Below, one piece after another: positions 11,403-19,970 of a stretch of DNA of 20,000 bases. This DNA comes from Zygnema circumcarinatum (Eukaryota > Streptophyta > Zygnematophyceae > Zygnematales > Zygnemataceae): positions 1,702,502 through 1,722,501 of the forward strand of contig CM074820.1 in assembly GCA_037447605.1 (NCBI GenBank), written 5' to 3'. The stretch's first letter is position 1. The number at the start of each line of letters is the position of its first letter. A program made the position numbers and the translations under genes. The notes beneath the pieces were generated by a model, which saw only the letters and a list, made by a program, of their open reading frames with translations, was not told the DNA's origin and did not search any database.

Positions 11403-11883
11403 TACAGTAGGGGCTCATATTTTCCACCCTGGTTTTGGCCAATATGAGGCGAAAATATTGATTTTGCATATATAAGGTTCGTGTTACCAATAGACGGGCG
11501 GTATTGTGTTAGAGTTCATGTTGAACCGTACGTATCGTACCCTACCATATCGTACCGTATCGTACTGTACTACTACAGCTCGTACGGCTCGTACGGCTAG
11601 TACCGTATCGGGGCGTTTCGTATTGTACCGTATCGTGCCGTATCGTATCGTATCGTACTGAAGCCAAGAAGAAGGGGAGAAGAGCGAGCGCCTCTTACGG
11701 CGGCACGTGCGGGGAGATTAGGTGAGTTTTGCGTAAGCCCGTAACGGGTAGTACATCTAGTACGGACAGTACGAATAGTACGGCTAACACCAAGTTACCG
11801 TACAAAAAGGTGGTTTCGGCAAAATCGGGGCGAATTTCTTGAGGACGCACTCAGGGCGGTAAATACGAGGACCCCCTACTGTA
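11403..11883. mobile_element. pogo/mariner-like MITE, 477 bp plus TA target duplication
   Basis: The left end TACAGTAGGGGCTCATATTT (11403) and the reverse complement of the right end TACAGTAGGGGGTCCTCGTA (11883) form terminal inverted repeats flanked by TA, as in the Tc1/mariner superfamily (pogo-type CAGTA termini). Positions 11403-11515 match the reverse complement of about 16045-16159, and about 11800-11883 match the reverse complement of 15970-16045. The central part (about 11516-11800) is extra and rich in CGTAC/CGTAT. No transposase frame is present, so the element is non-autonomous. Confidence 0.7.
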
Positions 11884-13412
11884 GGTCGTTTGACATCGGG
11901 ATTCGAGCGCGGGGGGTCAAGGCTAGACTACGGGAGGCCATCTAACGGCCAGGATCTGTCGACAGGAGACCAACGGACGGCGATGCGGCACCGACCAAAG
12001 ATTCGTGTTCACATTCCGGGTATAATCCCCTGAGATTCCGCCAGATATCGTTTTTCAGAAGTGATCCGACAGGCGAAACAGATTTTATAATTTGGTACGT
12101 AGAAAAAGTACGAAACAGGGAAGCGGATTTTGAAATCTTTGGAACTGTCGAGAGAGAACGGACGGGTACCGCTTGCGGCACAAAGTAGACAACAAACGCC
12201 GGCAGGCGATTGGTTGAAGGAGATTGACAGTGACGTGGACCATATTGACCGTACGAAATATCTGCATTAGTGACTCATGATAGGTATCAATCAGATCCGC
12301 CATATTTGTCGTTTTCTCAATTATACGAATTGTACGATCAGATATGGATGTACGAATATAACTTGGGCTGTACGGTCATAGTGGGCGAAGTGATCAGCAA
12401 GACGAGCCGACTCGCACCGACATTTGTCGGTCAGGGCGATTTTCTTTTGCTCTGCCCGAGACACGCATACAGACAAAAAACGAGGAATTTCAAACTGTTT
12501 TGGCGGCCTGAAAGCCTTGCCCTCTGACTGCCCCCCGAGCTAAAAAGAAAAGTTCCGTAGCTTCGGGACTGGTACGGCAATCTTGTCGTGTTGGGCTGTC
12601 CAGCTCTACATATCCACTGGATGTCCGTCTGTACGGTATCCACTTGTACAGACCAAGATCTCACGTGTCATGATCGTATCGGCCGTATGACGTGCAACTA
12701 CGACAAAAACGGTATTCGGAAAAGACAAACACTTGTCGTTTCTGGTGGAGGTTAATTGTCCTTCGATTCGTTCCACCGACAACCGACTTTGTCTTTTAAG
12801 GTCAGGCCAAACTAAGACCGTTCTCGTGGCCTTAAATGGCGGGTCGCCCATTTCCTTTCCGCGAACAGTTCCGGATACTGGAAGGTGCTTTTCGCACAGT
12901 TTCAATCGTCCGTACATTTATGTGCCGAAAGTACATCCAAACAGTTGTCGATTCCGGAAGTTCCGTACTGTCCATGTGGTCAAACGACCGAATTGGGTCA
13001 ACGCAGAACTTGATCCGCCGCGCGACGACGGTAAGTGCGCAGTTGATCTCCAAATTCATAGTGGACTCTCAGGATCCACCTCCGCAAGTGGAATATTGGT
13101 TCCACAGTGTTCGGTATGGCCTGCTTCTCCTTCTCCTTGTTAAACCCAGTTAAACCCATTTTCAATTTCATTTCGGTACATGTCCAACATCACAACAACA
13201 GCAAGTACATCACTTCCATGCCAACATACGCAGTCACAACACCACCACAAGTCGGTCACACCATCCAATGTGTAAGCTTCAATTAGATGGTCCCCTCTTT
13301 ACATCTCTCCCTCTCGCTCTCCCACTCCCTCTCCCACTTATCTCCCAGCCTCACCCTACCACTATCCTACTATTCCTGGCCGCCCCCCCCTAACCGCCTC
13401 TCCTAAACCGGA
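11884..13412. other. Intergenic DNA rich in GTACGG and TTGTCG words, no gene called
   Basis: Several open frames of 60-136 codons exist on both strands but overlap one another, lack recognisable motifs and share no splice-consistent extension. GTACGG/CCGTAC and TTTGTCGTT/AACGACAAA recur. From about 13290 the DNA becomes CT-rich. I see no convincing gene. Confidence 0.5.
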
Positions 13413-13420
13413 TATATAAA
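13413..13420 (+). promoter_or_regulatory. TATA-box-like site
   Basis: TATATAAA follows a CT-rich stretch, a layout also seen at 19788. No plus-strand gene was recognised downstream: the next 300 bp hold GA-rich DNA and then the end of a minus-strand gene. It could drive an unrecognised non-coding transcript or be chance. Confidence 0.25.
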
Positions 13421-13744
13421 CAAGGACTCTCTCTGCATCGCCCCTCTTTGGCTGTACACCTACACCCTACTCAAGGGAGGGAGAGGGAGGAGAGAGAGGA
13501 GAGGAAGGAGAGGAAGAGAGGGAGAGGGAACCGCCACCAAACTCGCCTCACTCCTTTTTTTTTGCTCTTTCTCTGTTTCGATGCACTAAATTTGTCCAAA
13601 AATCTGTCCAAATTCCAAAATTTACCGCCTCAAATTCCGCTAACTTCTTAGCGAAGCCATCTCCCCACCAACGACACCCAAATTTCATTCTTCCTTGATC
13701 TTATTTTTTCCAAATTTTTCAAAAGTAATTTCTTCCTTGGCCCC

Positions 13745-15133
13745 TCATAGATGGAGCTCAAGGTCAATCACTTTCGGCTCCCTCGAAGCGACACGTGTCG
13801 TCGTCACCATGGAAACTTCTCCGAAACTAATGTCCCCTTGGGAGGAGACCCCTTGGCTCGGCCTCTGCGCCACGGGACATAGAACTTGCGAATTTTCCGT
13901 TACCACATTTCTTCCCAGCAGCGCATTCCATGCGCTATTTCCGTTAAAAACACTCTGAAACGCAGAATTTCCGCCATTACGCAAACCAACGGCCGGCGTC
14001 AAAGGCAGCGGCGTCCCATGCAGTTTTCCGTAAAGTCCAAATCCGTTTCCGACGACGGGCGAAAATGCGGAATTCCGACATGTGAACTGCGGAATCGGCA
14101 CAGAGGACTGGGACTGGGCCTCTCTCTCAAGAAGAGGCGCGACTCCATGTTCGCCGTTCCGTGCCTCGTTACGGCCGAGAAAGACATCTTCCATGCTGGC
14201 TGTGCGTTGCCGTTTAAAGGAAGCGTCGCTGCTCGCTTCCTCTCTCCACTTCGCCGAAGGAAAAGGATATACCCCATTTGCGCCCCTTCCTCCTCCGCTC
14301 AAAAATTCCTTGTTTTCTTGCATTCCTCTCGCATTAGGAGGAGAGGGAGACGGAGCCGCCGCTCCGGACTGGAACTGTGACAGAAACTGTGACTGATACT
14401 GTAACGGAAACTGAGAAGTTATCCAAGGAGTCGCGCCCGTGTCCGTACTGCTCGCCTCAAGAATGGCGCCTACCTTTCCGCCATGGAAAGGCGGCGGCGA
14501 GCAGCTGCTGTCGGGGCTTGCCCGTGGACGCTTCCCAGAAGCTTCCTGCCCTCCCAATGTCGCCGCTGCTCCGTACAAAGGCGGCGAAGCACATAGAGAC
14601 GGCAGCCTCTCCCTCTCCCTCTCCCCCCCCCTTCCCCTCCCACTCTCCCTCTCCCTCTCCCTCTCCCTCTCCCTCTCCCTCTCCCTCTCCCTTCCCCCTC
14701 CCATATCCCTCCCAAACAGAGTAATCCCCTTGCCCCCCACCACACTCCCAGAGCCGCCTCCGCCGCCGTTATCGACCACGGAGTGGTGCGCCATGGAACC
14801 GGCCATGTTGTCGCCGACCATGCATGCCGGCGCGTTCTGTGCCCTCCGTTCCAGTTCCAGTTCCAGTTCCCGTTCCAGCCTGTGCCTCAGCAGGTCCTCC
14901 TCCCGGCGGCCCACCATCTTGGCGACCTCCGCGAGCCAAAGCGCGCCATTGGCGGACGAGCAGAGGTTGAGCAGGAACGCGGGGGAGACCATTGACAGCC
15001 ACGCCTGCCCCTCCGCCTGCGCGCAGAACTCGGCCACCTCCAGGCCGCCACGTGGCAGCGCGCGGCTGGACGAGCAAGGACACTCGCCAGAGGCGGCCGG
15101 AGGGGACCCGCACCCGCAGCACGCCAAAGCCAT
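13745..15133 (-). CDS. Hypothetical nuclear protein with C-terminal EAR repression motif
   Basis: Single open frame of 462 aa, ATG in good context (GCCATGG), with a GA-rich leader upstream. I do not recognise the family. Visible parts: a Cys-rich start (C5, C6, C8, C18, C20), a probable long helix at about 53-97 (WLAEVAKMVGRREEDLLRHR, then an ELELELE run), an Arg-Glu repeat from about 148 derived from GAGAGG repeats, two basic nuclear-signal-like patches (GKRPRA and FKRQRTASMED), Gln/Ser-rich and Asn-rich stretches, and the extreme C-terminus IDLELHL (456-462). LxLxL and DLELxL are the EAR form known from SUPERMAN, which recruits TOPLESS-type co-repressors. No QALGGH zinc finger or LOB-type cysteine block is present. 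A transcriptional co-repressor adaptor or regulator is an inference. A further upstream exon cannot be excluded. Confidence 0.55.
   Translation of the reverse strand: MALACCGCGSPPAASGECPCSSSRALPRGGLEVAEFCAQAEGQAWLSMVSPAFLLNLCSSANGALWLAEVAKMVGRREEDLLRHRLERELELELERRAQNAPACMVGDNMAGSMAHHSVVDNGGGGGSGSVVGGKGITLFGRDMGGGRERERERERERERERESGRGRGGERERERLPSLCASPPLYGAAATLGGQEASGKRPRASPDSSCSPPPFHGGKVGAILEASSTDTGATPWITSQFPLQYQSQFLSQFQSGAAAPSPSPPNARGMQENKEFLSGGGRGANGVYPFPSAKWREEASSDASFKRQRTASMEDVFLGRNEARNGEHGVAPLLEREAQSQSSVPIPQFTCRNSAFSPVVGNGFGLYGKLHGTPLPLTPAVGLRNGGNSAFQSVFNGNSAWNALLGRNVVTENSQVLCPVAQRPSQGVSSQGDISFGEVSMVTTTRVASREPKVIDLELHL
14604..14705. repeat. GAGAGG repeat inside the EAR-protein frame
   Basis: Plus-strand CCCTCT/CCCTCTC repeats are read on the minus strand as Arg-Glu (about residues 148-175). 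The frame stays open through it, so it is either a genuine low-complexity segment or an unrecognised intron without an obvious GT-AG pair. Confidence 0.85.
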
Positions 15134-15144
15134 GGCCGCTTTCT

Positions 15145-15370
15145 CTCCTCTCCTCTACTCTCTCACTCTCTCTCTCGTGCGCTCTTTCTCTATCCCTTTC
15201 GCCCCTCTCTCTCTCCCCCTCACCCTTTCTCCTTCTCTCCGCTCCCCTCTCACTCTCTCTCCCCCTCCCCCTCCCCCTCTCTCCTTCTCTCCGCTCCTCT
15301 CTCGCTCTCTCGCTCTCTCTCTCCACTCACCCGCACTCCCACCTCTCCCTCTCTCCCTCCCCCCCTCCCT
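15145..15370. repeat. CT-rich tract, leader or promoter side of the EAR-protein gene
   Basis: Polypyrimidine on the plus strand, so a GA-rich leader on the gene strand. It consists of (CTCT)n and CCCTCTCC blocks. Frames through it are repeat artefacts. Confidence 0.8.
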
Positions 15371-15969
15371 GCCAGCCGACTACCGCACTCGCCCGCCCGC
15401 CCGTGCACCGAAGGCCGGCGGTTGTCCGCCGACACGTTTAGCCGTTCCATGCTCCGTTCCGTGTCGCTTAACAGAACTGCTATCCTTTCCTTGTGAGGTT
15501 CCCTACACCGTACCATCTCTGTACGGACGATAGATCTCCCCCTCTCTGAACCGTCCGCCCGTCCGTACCAAACGTCCTCAGAACGTCCGCAGGCGGGTTG
15601 ACGGCGGAAACCGACGGACAGGAAACGACAGAAGGACTCTGGCGGGTATGTGATAAACGACAAGGTCGTACGGGGCACCTGGACAAGGATTTTGGCGTTT
15701 AGTGAGGCGACCGTACAGGGTGTTCCGTACATATGCTTATCAAAATTGCGGCGGAAGAAGCTGACAGGACGAGTGACGACAAATATTTTGTCGGTGGTGG
15801 CAAAGGGTACGGTCCGTACATTGCTTGGAGTCGAGGCCGGGCCAAGCTGGCGAGTCGCGACAGGCGAGGCGTATCCGATACATAAACGGCCAAAAAACAT
15901 ACGGCTCTCACTTTGTTGTACGACAGTACGAATTGTACCATCGTTCGGTTCGTACAGTACCGTGTCGCT
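15371..15969. other. Intergenic DNA rich in GTACGG words, no gene seen
   Basis: GTACGG/CCGTAC occurs repeatedly (about 15509, 15520, 15565, 15668, 15711, 15725, 15808, 15814), along with ACGACA/TGTCGT. The open frames overlap, are short and carry no motif. Confidence 0.45.
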
Positions 15970-16159
15970 TACAGTACCCCAATATTTTCGCCCCTCTTAT
16001 TTTCGCTCCCCAATATTTTCGCCCTGAATTTGCCAAAACCACTTTTTAATATAATACTGCCCGCCTATTGTTAACACGCACCCTTATATTTTCGCTACCC
16101 AATATTTTCGCCCAATATTTGCCGAAACCATGGCGAAAATATTGGGGGGGTCTACTGTA
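15970..16159. mobile_element. pogo/mariner-like MITE, 186 bp plus TA target duplication
   Basis: Starts TACAGTACCCCAATATTTTC and ends with the complement of TACAGTAGACCCCCCCAATA. TA flanks both sides. The module CCCAATATTTTCGCC is reiterated inside both ends and in the middle, and there is an internal hairpin about AACCATGGCG. It shares its ends with the 481-bp copy at 11403-11883 in the opposite orientation. No coding capacity. Confidence 0.72.
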
Positions 16160-16249
16160 CAACGTTTTATATTTGGTACGGACAATACAAATACCAAATA
16201 TTGGCCATAGGATAAAAACTTTGTTTGTAGTGAAAAACTGCGAACTTGA

Positions 16250-16460
16250 TAGCCAACCATTGCCATGGGTACCAACCATTGCCGTCGGATCGAAACAACC
16301 ATTGCTAATGGTCGCCAATGATCACACAACCATTGGCATCCAATGGTTGAGTGATTTCCAAATATTGTCAATGGTTTCTAGCCATTGGATCTTTCAACCA
16401 TTGACATCCAACGGTTGGCCAATGGTCCATGGGCCAACCATTGGCAATGGTTGCCGACTC
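16250..16460. repeat. Dense cluster of AACCATTG and CAATGGTT words
   Basis: In about 205 bp the octamer AACCATTG occurs six times (about 16256, 16274, 16298, 16328, 16397, 16437) and its complement CAATGGTT three times (about 16340, 16369, 16446), with further one-base variants (CCATTGGA, CAATGGTC, TAATGGTC, CAACGGTT). Spacing is irregular, so it is not a simple tandem repeat. It begins about 90 bp right of the short MITE. Confidence 0.85.
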
Positions 16461-17490
16461 CATCGTAGGGCGGGTCGAATAGGTTTTTTGGACAGAATTT
16501 TGCGAACGTCCGTACGGTATTCTGAAAAAAAGTACATTGTAAGAAAGGAGAAGCCCTCGCAAAACGCCAAGGACGAGTGAGGACGACTAGGCTGTCATGT
16601 ACGGACATGTCCAAAAATCTTAAGGCGTCCAAGCGGGCGGGCCATTTGTCGTACCAACCCTCATATCCTTAGAACCCTAAAATCCATAAAGTCCCTAAAA
16701 CCATAAAGCCTTAAAACCCTCAAAATAGTCATAGTCGACAGTTGGTGCCTTTCCACAAATCAGAATCCGTACGGTCTCGGGGAATCTCGGAACTTGCGAA
16801 ACATCGGCGCGCCGCGATTGGTTCGTTTCAAAGAAAAAACAAATCATATCTGCGGACATTTTAAAGTTCATTTTAATATTGTTTGTCGTCTTCCGTGTTC
16901 GATTTTTGTCGTCGCCTGGCCGGCTCTTCGTACAATTCAGGTCACCTTTTCTGGTTTTTCGTACACCAGCTGGTAATATTTTATCGTTTAGTGTGTCAGC
17001 AGGATACCAGGATGCGTACGGACGATCGCTCGGCTCCTCAAGCTCGGACACGTGTCATAATTCCTGGGCGTACGAACAATCGTATCTGTAGAAGATTCAA
17101 AACACACAACCGTCCAAGAAAAGTACACACTAAACGACAAATTTAATGTACAAAACTTTGTCTGAACGTAAACAGTTCAATTGGCGTACGGCCCAGTTGC
17201 CTACTTTCCCTCGATTCAACTTTTCGAAACCGCCACAAGTTGGCGTACGGACGGCCTTTCTGACGCTTCTGTCCGTACAAGAGGCGCCCATTGAGAAACG
17301 AATGTACGGCTATGAAGGTTCCTGTCAATCAATGGAGACTTTCGTACACCTTGTAAGTTCCGTACAGATTGGAATTTTGGTACAGTACAGCTTGTACGTT
17401 CCGTACATAAACAACATCTACGGTAAAAAGCAATGATGGTTTCCGAAGAGCATTCCATGGCAAGGGCACCCGGGCAATTTCAAAAGAACT
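16461..17490. other. Intergenic DNA with a degenerate telomere patch, no gene seen
   Basis: Positions 16668-16735 hold decayed CCCTAAAA/CCATAAAG-like repeats. The remainder is rich in GTACGG/CCGTAC (about 16509, 16598, 16768, 17016, 17186, 17243, 17303, 17357, 17400) and TTTGTCG. Short overlapping frames have no recognisable content. Confidence 0.5.
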
Positions 17491-17497
17491 TAAAGAG

Positions 17498-18535
17498 TAG
17501 GGTAGTGTTATTTCCACCCCTTTTTTGGATCCAAACACCCCTTCCCGGCCGGGCAGATGTAAAAAAGGATTAAAAACGAAAAATGCTTTTTTCAGTCCTT
17601 TTCGGAATCGATACACCACCTTGATACCAAACATGGAAAACGATACCTTGTCACCCCATTTTCAATATCTCGATCCCCTGATTTTTTTTTTTGAGAGAAA
17701 AAAATATCGGCCTGCCCGAATCCGCTCGGAGTGGAAGATCCGTCCACGAGATCGTTCGCGGCTGGCCGTCCTTTACACTTGCAATGAATCTCAGCCGTCG
17801 TTTGCTTACAGATCGCACCGAGGCAGATCACCGTTAGATCTGTCCCTGGGCTCGGTCCAGCGAATGTCACGTGCCCACGTGTCCCACCAAAGCCGTCTCA
17901 AAAGTGGATCCGTACGGTCGCAACTTCGAGGAAACGCAAAATTTTGAACATTGAGAGCCTGGACCAATCACAAGTTGCCAGGTCATACAAACGAACATGT
18001 GGCAGATGGTGAATGGCTGTCAGTTGTCAATGGCGAGCCGCCACAGGCTGGCCTGTCCAGCTCATAATTTTGCAGAGATCTCGGGCCGAGGACGCGCGCA
18101 CTCGCACTTTGCGAGCCGGCTTTGGCGGGACACGTGGGCACGTGACATTCGCTGGACCGAGCCCAGGGACAGATCTAACGGTGATCTGTTCTGGTGAGAT
18201 CTGCAAGAGAATCGACGGCTGAGATGCATTGCACGTTTAAAGGACGGCCAGACACGAACGATCTCGTGGCAGACGGATCTTACGCTCCAAGCAGATTCGG
18301 GCAAGCCGATACGTTTTTCTCTCAAAAAAAATCAGGGGAGCGAGATATTGAATATGGGGTGACGGGGTATCGTTTTCCATGTTTTGCAAAAATAAAATCT
18401 GCCCGACGGAAAAGGTGTGTATCGATTCCAAAAAGGACTGAAAAAAGCATTTTCCGTTCTTAATCCTTTTTTACATCTGCCCGGCCAGGAAGGGGTGTTT
18501 GGATCCAAAAAAGGGGTGGAAATAACAGTACCCTA
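17498..18535. mobile_element. 1,038-bp foldback (near-complete palindrome) transposable element
   Basis: The ends are inverted copies of TAGGGTASTGTTATTTCC, continuing as CACCCCTTTTTTGGATCC with very few mismatches over the outer 75 bp. Homology continues inward, with small indels, for at least 410 bp (to about 17905 and 18108) and weakly almost to the centre near 18017. Both arms carry a CACGTG pair (17868-17873 and 17876-17881; 18131-18136 and 18139-18144). No transposase is encoded. The superfamily is unclear: the TAGGG start recalls hAT, but no convincing 8-bp target duplication is visible. Confidence 0.8.
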
Positions 18536-18624
18536 ACAGTATAACAATTTCCCACATGGAAACGATTGTTCCAGAATCCGTTTGTGTGTACACACAGCCA
18601 AAACTGAGGATTCCACGGAGAAGT

Positions 18625-18930
18625 CTTCTGCAGCCAATCAGAGGGCGTCCAGAGATCGCGCTGACTAGGCACCATCCACACCCATGCAGACGGCGATCGG
18701 CCTAAGGCGAAAAGCCAATCAACGCTTGCCACGTGGTCAAAACGCGATCGACGGTCAAGTTCCAGCGAGCTGCGACCTAGAACGGCGGTCACCGCGGTCG
18801 ACGGCCGCCCGCCAGCGTGGCAGCAGCAACATGGAATCCGCAGTGATCCGGTGGCCACGTGGTGACATCCCATTGGTTCAAGCCATCGTGAACAACAACG
18901 TGGGTGCCACGTCAACAAACACCACCGTAA
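18625..18930. promoter_or_regulatory. CCAAT and G-box cluster
   Basis: GCCAATCAG (about 18633), GCCAATCAA (about 18713), CCACGTGG at 18729-18736 and 18855-18862, CATTGG (about 18872) and GCCACGTCA (about 18906). It resembles the clusters upstream of the two confident genes. A plus-strand transcript starting after it would run into CT-rich DNA, and no gene was identified. Confidence 0.35.
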
Positions 18931-18984
18931 TGAACCCCAGAATGCGTTGTACACGACGGCAACAGGACTGTTGAACTGTTGTCA

Positions 18985-19245
18985 ACTGCCAACCCTTCCC
19001 TCCGCCCTCTCTCCCTCTCCCCTCTCCCCCTCCCCGCTCTGTCCTCGGCTCTCTCCCTCTATCAACATAACGTTACAACAATCTTCTATGTACAATTCAC
19101 AAAAAAATTACACTTTTCTCCTCCCCCAAACCCCAAAATGCCCTATCTCTCTCTCTCACACCCCCTCTCTCTCTCGCTCTCTCTCTCTCTCTTCCCCCAC
19201 CCTTCACCCATTCCCTGCCTGCCGTCCGCCCTCCCCCCCCTCCCG
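18985..19245 (+). repeat. CT-rich low-complexity DNA
   Basis: CCCTCTCC and (CT)n blocks (18995-19060 and 19145-19240) with about 80 bp of unique DNA between. No gene. Confidence 0.75.
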
Positions 19246-19548
19246 CCAATCAGAATTCGTCGTGGGCCATCCCGGAATCGGCTGCAACGGACTCTGCATG
19301 ATGCTTAACGGAGCGGATTTCCGTCGCCGACTTTCCGTGTCACGGGCCCTAGGGGGCTGGGAACTGTGAACGGAACTGTTAACGGAACTGCCGGCTCCAT
19401 GCGCTGCCTCCGTTGGCGGTACGGCGATCTGTGTGGCCGTTCGCCGCGACGAGCTTTGGCTCCGCGTTGAACTGCGCAGTTTCCGTTCAACGGATTTTTG
19501 AACTTCACGGAGAGAAGCCGCCTCACGTTTGAGAGTCTCCAGCTGCAG
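19204..19548 (-). CDS. Possible partial coding exon, coiled-coil and Ser-rich protein
   Basis: The minus-strand frame reads a heptad-like helix LQLETLKREAASLREVQKSV, then a Ser/Arg-rich segment and a proline-rich end. An acceptor-like TTATTGCTGCAG ends at 19543, and no ATG precedes it in frame, so this would be an internal or last exon of a gene whose upstream exons lie to the right. The last residues before the stop read CT-repeat. No family was recognised, and chance remains possible. Confidence 0.28.
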   Translation of the reverse strand: MQLETLKREAASLREVQKSVERKLRSSTRSQSSSRRTATQIAVPPTEAAHGAGSSVNSSVHSSQPPRARDTESRRRKSAPLSIMQSPLQPIPGWPTTNSDWREGGEGGRQAGNG

Positions 19549-19579
19549 CAATAATAGCCACAGGGAGCAACTTTTAAAC

Positions 19580-19627
19580 GAGGATGCTTAGCCTCTCTCT
19601 CTCTCTATCGCTCTCTCTCTCCCTCTC

Positions 19628-19680
<53 letters not shown>

Positions 19681-19770
19681 TCTCCCTCTCTCTCTCTCTC
19701 TCTCCCTCTCTCTCTCCCTCTCTCTCTCGCTTTCTCTCCGTCTCTCTCTCTTTCTCCCCCTCACTCTCTC
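19580..19770. repeat. (CT)n microsatellite
   Basis: About 190 bp of CT with occasional CCT interruptions. It encodes only Ser-Leu or Arg-Glu in shadow frames. Confidence 0.95.
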
Positions 19771-19787
19771 TTCCCCCCACTTAGCTC

Positions 19788-19794
19788 TATAAAT
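19788..19794 (+). promoter_or_regulatory. TATA-box-like site
   Basis: TATAAAT directly follows the CT microsatellite and precedes a C/A-rich, G-poor stretch that could be a plant-like leader. Any gene it serves would begin beyond the window edge. Weak evidence. Confidence 0.3.
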
Positions 19795-19895
19795 CGTACA
19801 AACCTCAGACCTCAAAGACTGCAACAAACATCAAAACCCCTCTAAACACCCAAATACCCAACACCTGATTTGTCTGAAAGCTCTGCATTGACCCA

Positions 19896-19970
19896 AAAAA
19901 ACTCTAAACCCTAAACCCCTAAACCCTGAACCCTAAACATTAAACCCTAAACGTTAGACCCTTAATCCTA
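19896..19970 (-). repeat. Short CCCTAAA telomere-like patch
   Basis: About ten CCCTAAA, CCCCTAAA and CCCTGAA units with decay (AACATTAAACCC, GTTAGACCC). C-rich on the plus strand. Confidence 0.8.

Noticed and set aside
11563-11569. TACTGTA as the right end of the MITE starting at 11403
   Set aside because: Sequence inward of it does not match the terminal module, whereas the site at 11877-11883 does and also matches the short copy.
12733-13153. Overlapping 100-136-codon plus-strand frames as a gene
   Set aside because: Several frames on both strands are open at once, the composition is GTACGG-rich intergenic, and no motif or splice-consistent extension was found.
13448-13651. 67-codon frame downstream of the TATA-like site at 13413
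   Set aside because: It needs a non-ATG start and is mostly Arg-Glu from GA-rich DNA.
17498-17504. hAT assignment of the foldback element from TAGGG termini
   Set aside because: No matching 8-bp flanking duplication is visible on the two sides. Only a TA at each edge is shared, so the superfamily is left open.
18460-18954. 164-codon minus-strand frame
   Set aside because: It overlaps the end of the foldback element and the CCAAT/G-box cluster and has no recognisable domain.
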